A stretch of DNA of 13,959 bases from Candidatus Dadabacteria bacterium (lineage in GTDB: Bacteria; Desulfobacterota_D; UBA1144; Nemesobacterales; UBA2774), in NCBI GenBank assembly GCA_020027805.1, contig JAHKKQ010000040.1, positions 1 through 13,959 on the forward strand. The letters are read 5' to 3'. Positions 8,048-13,624 of this stretch are shown here, piece by piece. The stretch's first letter is position 1. The number at the start of each line of letters is the position of its first letter. The translations under genes and the position numbers were made by a program. The notes under the pieces are model-generated. The model was not told the origin of the DNA and did no database searches. It saw only the letters and a list, made by a program, of their open reading frames with translations.

Positions 8048-8599
8048 TTATTGATAGGCCGCGAACACGACGGCGGATATAACTGTGGTCCAGAGCCCGC
8101 TCTTGTCGCCGACAGCAGTCTGGGTGTTGTTCATGGTCTTTACGGTATGGCCGCTAATCTTCCAGATGTCCTTCTGCTCGTCATAGCTCTTGTCGGGGTC
8201 AAAAGGCGCCCCGAGCGTGGTCGCGAGCATGTAGGCCGCGAGGTCTTCGGCATACTCCCCGGCTATCGTGTCGTTCTGGCCGTAGCTGTGGTGCTCGGAT
8301 ATATAACCATGGCGGTCGGGGTCTTTCGGTATCGCTATGCCCGTGGCCGAGGCCACAAGCCTGTTAGGCTCGTTGGTCGCGTTCTCGCTCATCACGACGT
8401 GCACGATCTGCCCGGCGCTCAGGTACTTGAGGCCGTTCGTGCGCGAGATAAGCTTGCAGTTGGGAGGGAATATGCTCGATACCTTTACGAGGTTATACGC
8501 GGCTATCCCCGCGTCCCTGAGCGCCATTTCGAAGCTCGTGAGCTTCTCCTTGTGTCTGCCTACCCCTTTGGTTATAAAAGCCTTTTTTGGTAGAAGCAA
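8048..8599 (-). CDS. Pyruvoyl-dependent arginine decarboxylase
   Basis: This enzyme decarboxylates arginine to agmatine for polyamine synthesis or acid resistance. It is made as a proenzyme that cleaves itself between two serines, converting the second into the pyruvoyl cofactor. The cleavage site is seen in VKVSSIFPP, and the catalytic glutamate is probably in GYISEHHSYG. The C-terminus has YAEDLAAYMLATTLGAPFDPDK and GDKSGLWTTVISA, typical of the bacterial branch. An ATG at 8614 gives 188 residues but has no ribosome binding site. The TTG at 8599 has GGAGGT 7 nt upstream and gives a protein starting (M)LLPKKAFITKGVG, which fits my memory of relatives that begin near this PKK block. I therefore chose the TTG, giving 183 residues. 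It is the only - strand gene here, divergent from the 72-residue gene. Confidence 0.92.
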   Translation of the reverse strand: MLLPKKAFITKGVGRHKEKLTSFEMALRDAGIAAYNLVKVSSIFPPNCKLISRTNGLKYLSAGQIVHVVMSENATNEPNRLVASATGIAIPKDPDRHGYISEHHSYGQNDTIAGEYAEDLAAYMLATTLGAPFDPDKSYDEQKDIWKISGHTVKTMNNTQTAVGDKSGLWTTVISAVVFAAYQ

Positions 8600-8606
8600 T
8601 TTGCTT

Positions 8607-8612
8607 ACCTCC
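8607..8612 (-). promoter_or_regulatory. Ribosome binding site deciding a TTG start
   Basis: On the - strand, GGAGGT at 8612-8607 is followed 7 nt later by TTG at 8599-8597. The same GG overlaps the G of the ATG at 8614-8612, so that ATG lies within or before the ribosome binding site and is a poor start. Confidence 0.7.
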
Positions 8613-8628
8613 ATGGAATAAGAGCAGA

Positions 8629-8657
8629 ATTTTCTACTATAAGTAGACGCTTGTCAA
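8629..8657 (-). promoter_or_regulatory. Putative promoter of the arginine decarboxylase gene
   Basis: Reading the - strand, TTGACA (8657-8652) is a perfect -35 box, followed after 17 nt by GAAAAT (8634-8629), 4 of 6 to the -10 consensus. Transcription would start near 8622, only about 8 nt before the ATG at 8614. That again favours the TTG start at 8599. A TATAGT at 8641-8636 is a better hexamer but only 10 nt from the -35 box. Confidence 0.4.
8633..8647. promoter_or_regulatory. Perfect inverted repeat on the decarboxylase promoter (operator candidate)
   Basis: TCTACT-ATA-AGTAGA is a perfect 6-bp dyad with a 3-nt centre. It lies between the -35 and -10 boxes proposed for the - strand gene and overlaps that -10 by two bases, where a repressor site would be expected. 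The protein that would bind is unknown. Confidence 0.4.
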
Positions 8658-8664
8658 ACACCGG

Positions 8665-8685
8665 CGGAATTAGTCAATAATTCCG
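8665..8685. promoter_or_regulatory. Perfect 8-bp inverted repeat in the divergent region
   Basis: CGGAATTA-GTCAA-TAATTCCG has two perfect 8-bp arms and a 5-nt centre. It lies just upstream of the -35 box proposed for the arginine decarboxylase gene, at a typical position for a regulator-binding site. There is no T tract on either strand, so it does not look like a terminator. Confidence 0.45.
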
Positions 8686-8816
8686 GGCGTCTCCGTCCGG
8701 TTTTCAATATTTTAAGCCCGGTCTGACGATATTTGCGGCTATTTTTTCTGCATGATTTTTAATAGCTGAGAAATAAACCGGCGTAAGCCCTTGAAAACAC
8801 ACGCTTGATGATTAGG

Positions 8817-8848
8817 TTGACAATTGGCATGTAAATTGCTTGTATAAT
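8817..8848 (+). promoter_or_regulatory. Putative promoter of the 72-residue gene, long spacer
   Basis: TTGACA at 8817-8822 and TATAAT at 8843-8848 both match consensus perfectly but are 20 nt apart, longer than the usual 16-18. Such a spacer suggests a promoter that is weak alone and helped by an activator, or use of only one of the hexamers. Transcription would start near 8855. Confidence 0.5.
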
Positions 8849-8855
8849 TTACATG
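8828..8855. promoter_or_regulatory. Perfect 10-bp inverted repeat over the -10 box (operator candidate)
   Basis: CATGTAAATT at 8828-8837 is the exact reverse complement of AATTTACATG at 8846-8855, with an 8-nt centre. The dyad covers the TATAAT of the promoter for the 72-residue gene and ends about where transcription would begin. This is a typical repressor-operator layout. Its centre (8841.5) is not in the middle of the promoter spacer (8832.5), which argues against a standard MerR-type arrangement. Confidence 0.6.
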
Positions 8856-8889
8856 AGGTTTTACAAAATTCAAAAGGAGGTGCAGGTAA

Positions 8890-9108
8890 ATGGACATAAA
8901 GATAGTGCCGTATACGCTCGATCCGTCTTGCGACTGTCCACCGCAATCCGTGGGTTCGGATAAGAACCTCCATATAGAGAGGGTCCACGCCCCGATCACT
9001 TACTGGGGGGTGTTTCTGAACGAGAGCAGGGTTTCCACGACCTCGTCCAGGGAGCTCGCCGAGAAGACCAAGGCGTGGATGGAGAACTGGCTGGCAAGCC
9101 CGCAATAA
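8890..9108 (+). CDS. Small uncharacterised protein, 72 residues
   Basis: I do not recognise this protein. It has no signal peptide or membrane segment and is probably cytoplasmic. The N-terminal third carries a Cys-x-Cys pair (DPSCDCPPQ, residues 11-19) in a proline-rich turn. The middle (PITYWGVFLNESRVSTTSS) looks like two beta strands. The C-terminus (RELAEKTKAWMENWLAS) looks like an amphipathic helix, so a small strand-strand-helix fold is plausible. Expression signals are excellent: AAGGAGG at 8874-8880, 9 nt before the ATG; a promoter with a perfect operator-like dyad; and a strong terminator 30 nt after the stop. It is therefore a convincing single-gene unit despite its size. It is divergent from the arginine decarboxylase gene. 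Two cysteines alone are too few to claim metal binding. Confidence 0.75.
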   Translation: MDIKIVPYTLDPSCDCPPQSVGSDKNLHIERVHAPITYWGVFLNESRVSTTSSRELAEKTKAWMENWLASPQ

Positions 9109-9138
9109 CGAAAAAAGAAGTTCCGACACCCCATACCT

Positions 9139-9183
9139 GCCGCATTAGTGCATCGTACTCGATGCGTTGATGCGGCTTTTTTT
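9139..9183 (+). terminator. Strong intrinsic terminator
   Basis: A long hairpin has outer arms GCCGCAT (9139-9145) and ATGCGGC (9170-9176) and inner arms GCATCG (9150-9155) and CGATGC (9160-9165). It has a TACT loop and is followed directly by seven T at 9177-9183. It lies 30 nt after the stop of the 72-residue gene and insulates it from the next gene. Confidence 0.92.
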
Positions 9184-9246
9184 ATATCCGGTCCTATAAA
9201 AATCCTGTCACGAGACCGCCAGTTTAGCCCCGCGCTGTGAACTCCT

Positions 9247-9276
9247 TTGACTGTTTACTCCCTTTGGAAGTATATT
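9247..9276 (+). promoter_or_regulatory. Putative promoter of the SDR gene
   Basis: TTGACT at 9247-9252 and TATATT at 9271-9276 each match consensus at 5 of 6 positions, with an 18-nt spacer. The predicted transcription start, about 9282-9284, falls on or next to the ATG of a mini-ORF. Confidence 0.5.
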
Positions 9277-9283
9277 AGTCATT

Positions 9284-9319
9284 ATGGACTCTAACATTAA
9301 CGGGAACGCACGCGGATGA
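9284..9319 (+). promoter_or_regulatory. 11-codon upstream mini-ORF overlapping the SDR start
   Basis: ATG at 9284 opens an 11-codon frame (MDSNINGNARG) whose TGA at 9317-9319 overlaps the ATG of the next gene as ATGA. With transcription predicted to start at about 9282-9284 it would be leaderless. The next gene has no good ribosome binding site of its own, so termination-reinitiation coupling is conceivable. It may also be chance. Confidence 0.3.
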
Positions 9320-10344
9320 GAGCCGTCGTCACGGGGGGCACGGGGTTTATCGGCGGGAGGCTCGTAGAGGAGCTCGTCGCCGGCGGACATCGGGTGAAGT
9401 GTCTCGTCAGGGACACGAGCGACGTCAAGATGCTGAAGGAGCTCGGCGCCGAGCTATGCCACGGAGACCTCGGGGACAGTGAAAGCCTGAGGAGGCTGCC
9501 CGAGGGGGGAGACGTAGTGTTCCACCTGGCAGCGCTCGTTTCCGACTGGGGAGAGAGGCGGGAGTTCCGGAGATACAATGTAGATGCGACAAAGACCCTC
9601 CTCGAAGCGTCCGTGAAGGCGGGCGTCAGGAGGTTCGTCCACATGAGCTCATCCACCGTAGTCTGGAAGTCCGACTTCTGGAGCGTCCACAACCTGAACG
9701 ACATCGACGAGACCTACCCATACAGGGAGAGGTACAACGATTACTATAACGAATCCAAGGCCGACGCGGAGAAGCTGGTCCTTCGTTTTTGTAAAGAGGA
9801 CGGGCTCGGCACCGTGGTTATAAGGCCCTCTAACGTCTGGGGCGCCGGGGACCTGGTCATACTGCCCCGCATAGCGGCGGCCGCCAGGAAGGGGATACTC
9901 CACCCGATGGGGAGCGGCGAGAGGGCCGTCACGCCCTGCCACGTATCGAACCTCGCCCGCGCGCTTCTCCTCGCAGCGGTGAGCGGCAAGGCGCCGGGCA
10001 ATATCTACTTCATCAACGACGGGGTCAAAATTGGCTACTTGGACTTTCTGAAGAAACAGCTCAAGGCCGCGGGCATAGACTGGACGCCGGGATTCTCGGT
10101 GCCGTATAAGCTCGCCTACTCAGTGGCCGCGCTCCTGGAGCTCGTATACAGGGCGGGGAAGTCGAAGAAGCCCCCCGTGCTCACGAGGTTCGCCGTGGCC
10201 GCGCTCGCCGGGAGCAGGAGCTACTCGATAGAGAAGGCGAGGCGGGAGCTCGGGTACGCGCCATCGGTCGATATGGACGAGGGGATGAAGGAAATGGCGG
10301 ACTGGGTCAAGCTGCTCGGCGGAACGGACGCGCTTTTGAAATAG
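9316..10344 (+). CDS. NAD(P)-dependent epimerase/dehydratase, extended SDR of the 3-beta-HSD/hopanoid-epimerase type
   Basis: This is a 342-residue extended short-chain dehydrogenase/reductase, a cytoplasmic nucleotide-dependent oxidoreductase or epimerase of unknown substrate. The Rossmann motif TGGTGFIGG is at residues 6-14, VFHLAALVSDWG near 68-79, the catalytic Ser in HMSSSTVV (109-116), and Tyr144/Lys148 in YYNESK. RPSNVWGAGD follows at 170-179. The C-terminal block PPVLTRFAVAALAGSRSYSIEKARRELGYAPSV is typical of 3-beta-hydroxysteroid dehydrogenase-like, dihydroflavonol reductase-like and hopanoid-associated (HpnA) enzymes. None of these can be chosen from sequence alone; no hopanoid or lipid genes are nearby. 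It has its own promoter, no clear Shine-Dalgarno, and an upstream mini-ORF overlapping its ATG. ccmA follows after 80 nt. Confidence 0.85.
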   Translation: MRAVVTGGTGFIGGRLVEELVAGGHRVKCLVRDTSDVKMLKELGAELCHGDLGDSESLRRLPEGGDVVFHLAALVSDWGERREFRRYNVDATKTLLEASVKAGVRRFVHMSSSTVVWKSDFWSVHNLNDIDETYPYRERYNDYYNESKADAEKLVLRFCKEDGLGTVVIRPSNVWGAGDLVILPRIAAAARKGILHPMGSGERAVTPCHVSNLARALLLAAVSGKAPGNIYFINDGVKIGYLDFLKKQLKAAGIDWTPGFSVPYKLAYSVAALLELVYRAGKSKKPPVLTRFAVAALAGSRSYSIEKARRELGYAPSVDMDEGMKEMADWVKLLGGTDALLK

Positions 10345-10424
10345 CGGCTCGCAGAAGCCCGGGGACCCCGGCGCTCCGTTTGAAAGAAGTTTCCGTTTAA
10401 TGTAGTTTTCTTCACACCTCTGAC

Positions 10425-11156
10425 ATGCGGGACTCTCTCACAGATAACACATACGATATAAAGGCCGAAGGGCTCGGGAAGTCGTTCGGCCCGGTTGAAG
10501 CGCTCCGCGGTATCGACCTCAACGTTGAAAGCGGCGAGTTCTATACCCTCTTCGGCCCGAACGGCGCGGGCAAAACTACGTTCATAAAAATACTCTCCAC
10601 CCTGGCCAAGCCTTCGTCGGGCAAGCTCACCATAGCGGGGCACGACGCCGTAAAAGACCCCGACGGCGTAAGGGGCGTGACAGGCGTCGTCTCACACGAC
10701 CCGTTTCTATACGAGAACCTGAGCGCCTTCGAGAACATCAAATTTTTCGGGACCATGTACGGGGTGCAGGATGCGGACGGGAGGGCGGTGGAGTTGATAG
10801 ACAGGGTCGGCCTCGGGAAGCGGATGCACGACCTCGTCAGGAACTTCAGCAGGGGGATGAAGCAGCGGCTCGCGGTGGCGAGGGCGATAGTCCACGATCC
10901 CGGCATTCTTCTTCTCGACGAACCCTACACCGGGCTCGACCAGCACGGGGCCAGGGTCTTCGGCGAGATGCTCTCCATGCTCAAATCGGACCGGCGTACC
11001 ATACTGATGACCACGCACAATATAGAGGAGGGGCTCGACCGGAGCGACCGCGTAGGTATCCTCGCGGGGGGCAGGATGGTATACGAGAGCCTGAGGGAAG
11101 GGCTCGACAGGGAGGCCTTCAGGGAGATTTATATCTCCAGGGTCGGAGACGCCTGA
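10425..11156 (+). CDS. ccmA: ABC transporter ATP-binding subunit, probable heme exporter CcmA
   Basis: This is a 243-residue ATPase subunit that, with the membrane protein CcmB, powers release of heme-loaded CcmE in System I cytochrome c maturation. It lies on the cytoplasmic face. Walker A GPNGAGKT is at residues 44-51, the signature segment FSRGMKQRLAVARAI near 141-155, Walker B ILLLDEP near 161-167 with the D-loop TGLD, and the switch histidine in MTTHNIEEG. The signature is SRGMKQ rather than the classic LSGGQ, as in many ABC-2-like exporters. The Q-loop position reads VSHDPFLYENL, with His where Gln is usual. The ATG has no clear ribosome binding site. The CcmA assignment rests mainly on downstream ccmB and ccmC; from sequence alone it could be another ABC-2-type ATPase. 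Confidence 0.82.
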   Translation: MRDSLTDNTYDIKAEGLGKSFGPVEALRGIDLNVESGEFYTLFGPNGAGKTTFIKILSTLAKPSSGKLTIAGHDAVKDPDGVRGVTGVVSHDPFLYENLSAFENIKFFGTMYGVQDADGRAVELIDRVGLGKRMHDLVRNFSRGMKQRLAVARAIVHDPGILLLDEPYTGLDQHGARVFGEMLSMLKSDRRTILMTTHNIEEGLDRSDRVGILAGGRMVYESLREGLDREAFREIYISRVGDA

Positions 11157-11455
11157 TAACGAAGGCTGCTTTAAGTTTTACAGCAAAACATAACTGTGTG
11201 TACACGGATAAATACGAGCTAGTACTAATGTTATATATCAACACACATAAAGCCGGATTCAGCATCGATATCGGGCCTCCGGAAATCCCGGTACAGGCGA
11301 TATGATAATACATTATATATGAGATGTTACTTATTATAATTATTGGATAAACGAGTTCTTTTTATGAGGTTTACACGGTTTGTGGCGATGCCGGCAGCCT
11401 TCGGACGCCCCGAACCGGAATGTTTAAAAATCATTAGAGAGGGGAATTCAAAGCC
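11157..11455. other. AT-rich non-coding gap between ccmA and ccmB
   Basis: These 299 nt are clearly more AT-rich than the flanking genes and contain no supported ORF. Visible are a GTGTACAC palindrome at 11198-11205, a TATAAT at 11335-11340 without a good -35 box, and several TATATA runs. GAGAGGGG at 11437-11444 is the ribosome binding site for ccmB. ccmA and ccmB are usually adjacent or overlapping, so this spacer is unusual; it may hold a second promoter or be an inserted remnant. Confidence 0.6.
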
Positions 11456-12127
11456 TTGAGCAAGGTCTGGGCAATAATCAGAAAGGACATAGTCACCGAG
11501 CTGAGGACGAAGGAGCTCTTTACCTCGATGCTTACCTTTTCCCTCCTCGTCACGGTCATATTCAGCTTCGCGTTCGGTTTTTCGACCGGGCTCGTGAGGC
11601 TCGCCGTCCCGGCAATGCTCTGGATAACGTTCACGTTCGCGGGCGTGCTCGGGCTCTCCCGCTCGTTCGCGTTGGAAAAAGAAGGTAACGCCGTGCTGGG
11701 CCTCCTCCTCACCCCGACGGACAGGAGCCTCATCTATTTCGGCAAGGTGATAGGCAACACCATATTCGTGTTCATAGTCGGCATGATCATCGTCCCCATG
11801 TTCGTCCTCTTCTTCAACCTCGGTTTCCAGGGCACGCTCCTGCCCCTTGTTCCCGTAATATTCCTCGGGTCCCTGGGCTTCGTCGCGGTAGGCACGCTCT
11901 TTTCGGCCATGGCCGTCAATACGAGGCTCCGCGAGGTGCTCCTCCCGATACTCCTCTTCCCGATCATAATCCCGCTAATAGTGAGCGCGGTGAAGCTCTC
12001 GGGCCTCGTCCTCGAGGGCAAGCCGCTGTCCGAAGGCGCGTCCGCTTTACAACTCCTCATAGCATTCGATATAATCTTTATTGCCGCGTGCGCGGTTGTG
12101 TTCGAATTCGTGATAGAGGAATCCTGA
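11456..12127 (+). CDS. ccmB: Heme exporter membrane subunit CcmB
   Basis: CcmB is the inner-membrane partner of CcmA in System I cytochrome c maturation. The 223-residue length is normal. The N-terminus KVWAIIRKDIVTELRTKELFTSMLTFSLLVTVIFSFAFG matches the family's amphipathic start and first membrane helix. AVPAMLWITFTFAGVLGLSRSFALEKEGNAVLGLLLTP is the family's central block, and about six hydrophobic helices are visible. The start is a TTG with GAGAGGGG 11 nt upstream; the next in-frame ATG (codon 25) would cut into the conserved N-terminus, so TTG is preferred. ccmC follows 25 nt after the stop. Unusually, ccmA is 299 nt away. Confidence 0.92.
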   Translation: MSKVWAIIRKDIVTELRTKELFTSMLTFSLLVTVIFSFAFGFSTGLVRLAVPAMLWITFTFAGVLGLSRSFALEKEGNAVLGLLLTPTDRSLIYFGKVIGNTIFVFIVGMIIVPMFVLFFNLGFQGTLLPLVPVIFLGSLGFVAVGTLFSAMAVNTRLREVLLPILLFPIIIPLIVSAVKLSGLVLEGKPLSEGASALQLLIAFDIIFIAACAVVFEFVIEES

Positions 12128-12152
12128 GCGGGCTTGCGGCGGTAAAAGGAAA

Positions 12153-12812
12153 ATGAGAAAAGCACTCGCGGTACTCACGTTCATCCTGATGGCGGCGTCC
12201 CTGTACGCGGCTTTCGTTTACGCCCCCACCGAGCCGAAGATGGGGCACATACAGCGGATCTTCTATATACACATGGGGACCGTGTGGGTGGCGACAGTCG
12301 CGTTCATACTCGTATTCGCTTCGAGCGTCATGTACCTCTGGAAGGGGACGAGGAAGTGGGACATCCTGGCTTACTGCTCCGCCGAGATAGGGGTCGTCTT
12401 CCTGACGATCACGATCCTGACGGGGAGCATTTGGGCAAAACCCGTCTGGGGGACATGGTGGACCTGGGAGCCGCAGCTCACTACCACGTTCATTTTGTGG
12501 ATTCTTTACATCGTCTACCTGGTGCTCAGATCGTCGGCGGGGAGCGACCAGAAAAAGGCCAAATTCGCGGCGGTGTTCGGAATAATCGCCTTTCTCGACC
12601 TCCCGCTCGTCTACGCTTCGGTGAGGGTGATGAGGGGTATCTCCCCCGTGGTGTTCGGCCCTGGAGGAGGCGGTATAGCCCCTCAAATGATGCACGCGCT
12701 CCTTATTAACCTCGCGGCATGCTCCTTACTGTTCGTGCTCCTCCTTCTGGAGAGGACGGACCTCGAGCGCATGAGCGACGAGCTTGCGGTGCTCAAAACC
12801 CGCGAGGGATGA
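12153..12812 (+). CDS. ccmC: Cytochrome c maturation protein CcmC (heme handling)
   Basis: CcmC is an inner-membrane protein of the heme-handling family that binds heme at the periplasmic face and delivers it to CcmE. The 219-residue protein has about six membrane helices. The tryptophan-rich WWD-type motif reads WGTWWTWEPQLTT at residues 99-111; the usual Asp after WTW is Glu here, a common variant. Candidate axial heme ligands are His40 in RIFYIHMGTVW and His181 in QMMHALLIN, which correspond by position to the two essential histidines of the family. A purine-rich AAAAGGAAA just upstream serves as ribosome binding site. CcmD and CcmE are not found downstream in this window. CcsA/ResC is the main alternative, but length and the ccmB neighbour favour CcmC. 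Confidence 0.9.
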   Translation: MRKALAVLTFILMAASLYAAFVYAPTEPKMGHIQRIFYIHMGTVWVATVAFILVFASSVMYLWKGTRKWDILAYCSAEIGVVFLTITILTGSIWAKPVWGTWWTWEPQLTTTFILWILYIVYLVLRSSAGSDQKKAKFAAVFGIIAFLDLPLVYASVRVMRGISPVVFGPGGGGIAPQMMHALLINLAACSLLFVLLLLERTDLERMSDELAVLKTREG

Positions 12813-12961
12813 GACGCCTGTTCCCCCGCGTCCGGGCTCGGGCAGGGGCTCGAAAACAGGTAAGTGCTTACTTTAATAATGTGCTGTATTTCACCATATA
12901 CAATAAATAATATTATTCATGGCAGATCGTTTCCGGATCGGTTAGGTTCGGGTAAGAGTTA
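12813..12961. other. Spacer between ccmC and the DUF4203-like gene
   Basis: This 149-nt spacer is AT-rich in its middle and contains a 12-bp perfect palindrome, AATAATATTATT, at 12906-12917, which could be part of a promoter for the next gene. A 33-codon frame opens with an ATGA overlap at the ccmC stop but lacks the membrane helix expected of CcmD, so I do not call it a gene. Confidence 0.4.
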
Positions 12962-13624
12962 ATGGAACTCCACGGTGAAATGTACGACTACTACATCATG
13001 GCTGCTGCTGCGATAGGCCTCATCGAGTGTTTCTTCGGCTACAGGATACTGAGGTTCATCCTGGGCGTGCTCGGATTTATAGCAGGGGCAATAATCTTCG
13101 GGAGCCTGGGGTATGAGCTTTCCGGGGGAAGCGAGCTTATTTCCATTGCCGCGGGCATCGCGGGCGGTCTCACCGGGGCCTTTATCACGTACACGCTCTA
13201 CATCGTGGGGGTTTTCGCGATCGGGGCGGCGCTCGGCTTCATGACGGCGTCCTACGTATTCGGGATCCTGAACATGGACCCCATGCCCGTCGCGCTGATA
13301 GCCGCGGCCGCTCTGGGGGGCGTACTCGCCGCGGTCCTGCAGAAGCCCATGCTGATAATTGCGACGGCGTTCGGAGGGGCGTACGCGGCGGTAGCCGGCA
13401 TCTCTTACCTTATATCGAAGAACTTCGACCCGCTCGACCCCGAGTTCTTGAACACCCTCGGCGAGGACCAGCTCTACAGGATGGCGATAATATGGTTCGG
13501 CCTGGGCGTATTCGGCTTCGTGGTACAGCTCATGACGCTCCCACGGAAGGACGAAGCCGCCACGGGGGACGAGGAAGCAAGCGGCGAAGGCGAAGCTCCG
13601 GGGGATACGGATGGAGAAGTTTAA
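12962..13624 (+). CDS. DUF4203-like multi-pass membrane protein
   Basis: This is a 220-residue integral membrane protein of unknown function. After a short N-terminus it has about six or seven hydrophobic helices, many rich in Gly and Ala. The repeating pattern GYRILRFILGVLGFIAGAIIFGSLGYEL, ITYTLYIVGVFAIGAALGF and KPMLIIATAFGGAYAAVAGI resembles the DUF4203/TMEM198-type family. The last ~28 residues are a soluble, very acidic Gly/Glu-rich tail (ATGDEEASGEGEAPGDTDGEV). The first ATG at 12962 has only a weak ribosome binding site; the ATG at 12980 is an alternative and would remove six residues. It lies 149 nt after ccmC, where ccmD/ccmE would be expected, but nothing in the sequence links it to heme. 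The family call is from memory. Confidence 0.7.
   Translation: MELHGEMYDYYIMAAAAIGLIECFFGYRILRFILGVLGFIAGAIIFGSLGYELSGGSELISIAAGIAGGLTGAFITYTLYIVGVFAIGAALGFMTASYVFGILNMDPMPVALIAAAALGGVLAAVLQKPMLIIATAFGGAYAAVAGISYLISKNFDPLDPEFLNTLGEDQLYRMAIIWFGLGVFGFVVQLMTLPRKDEAATGDEEASGEGEAPGDTDGEV

Noticed and set aside
10359..10371. CCGGGG-A-CCCCGG dyad after the SDR gene
   Set aside because: The single-base loop cannot form without losing pairs, and the T-rich stretch does not follow directly; not a convincing terminator.
11119..11313. A 64-codon - strand frame in the ccmA-ccmB gap
   Set aside because: No ribosome binding site, overlaps the 3' end of ccmA, and its composition simply reflects AT-rich spacer DNA.
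12809..12910. A 33-codon frame starting with an ATGA overlap at the ccmC stop, a position where ccmD might be expected
   Set aside because: The product is Arg-rich and lacks the single hydrophobic helix that defines CcmD.
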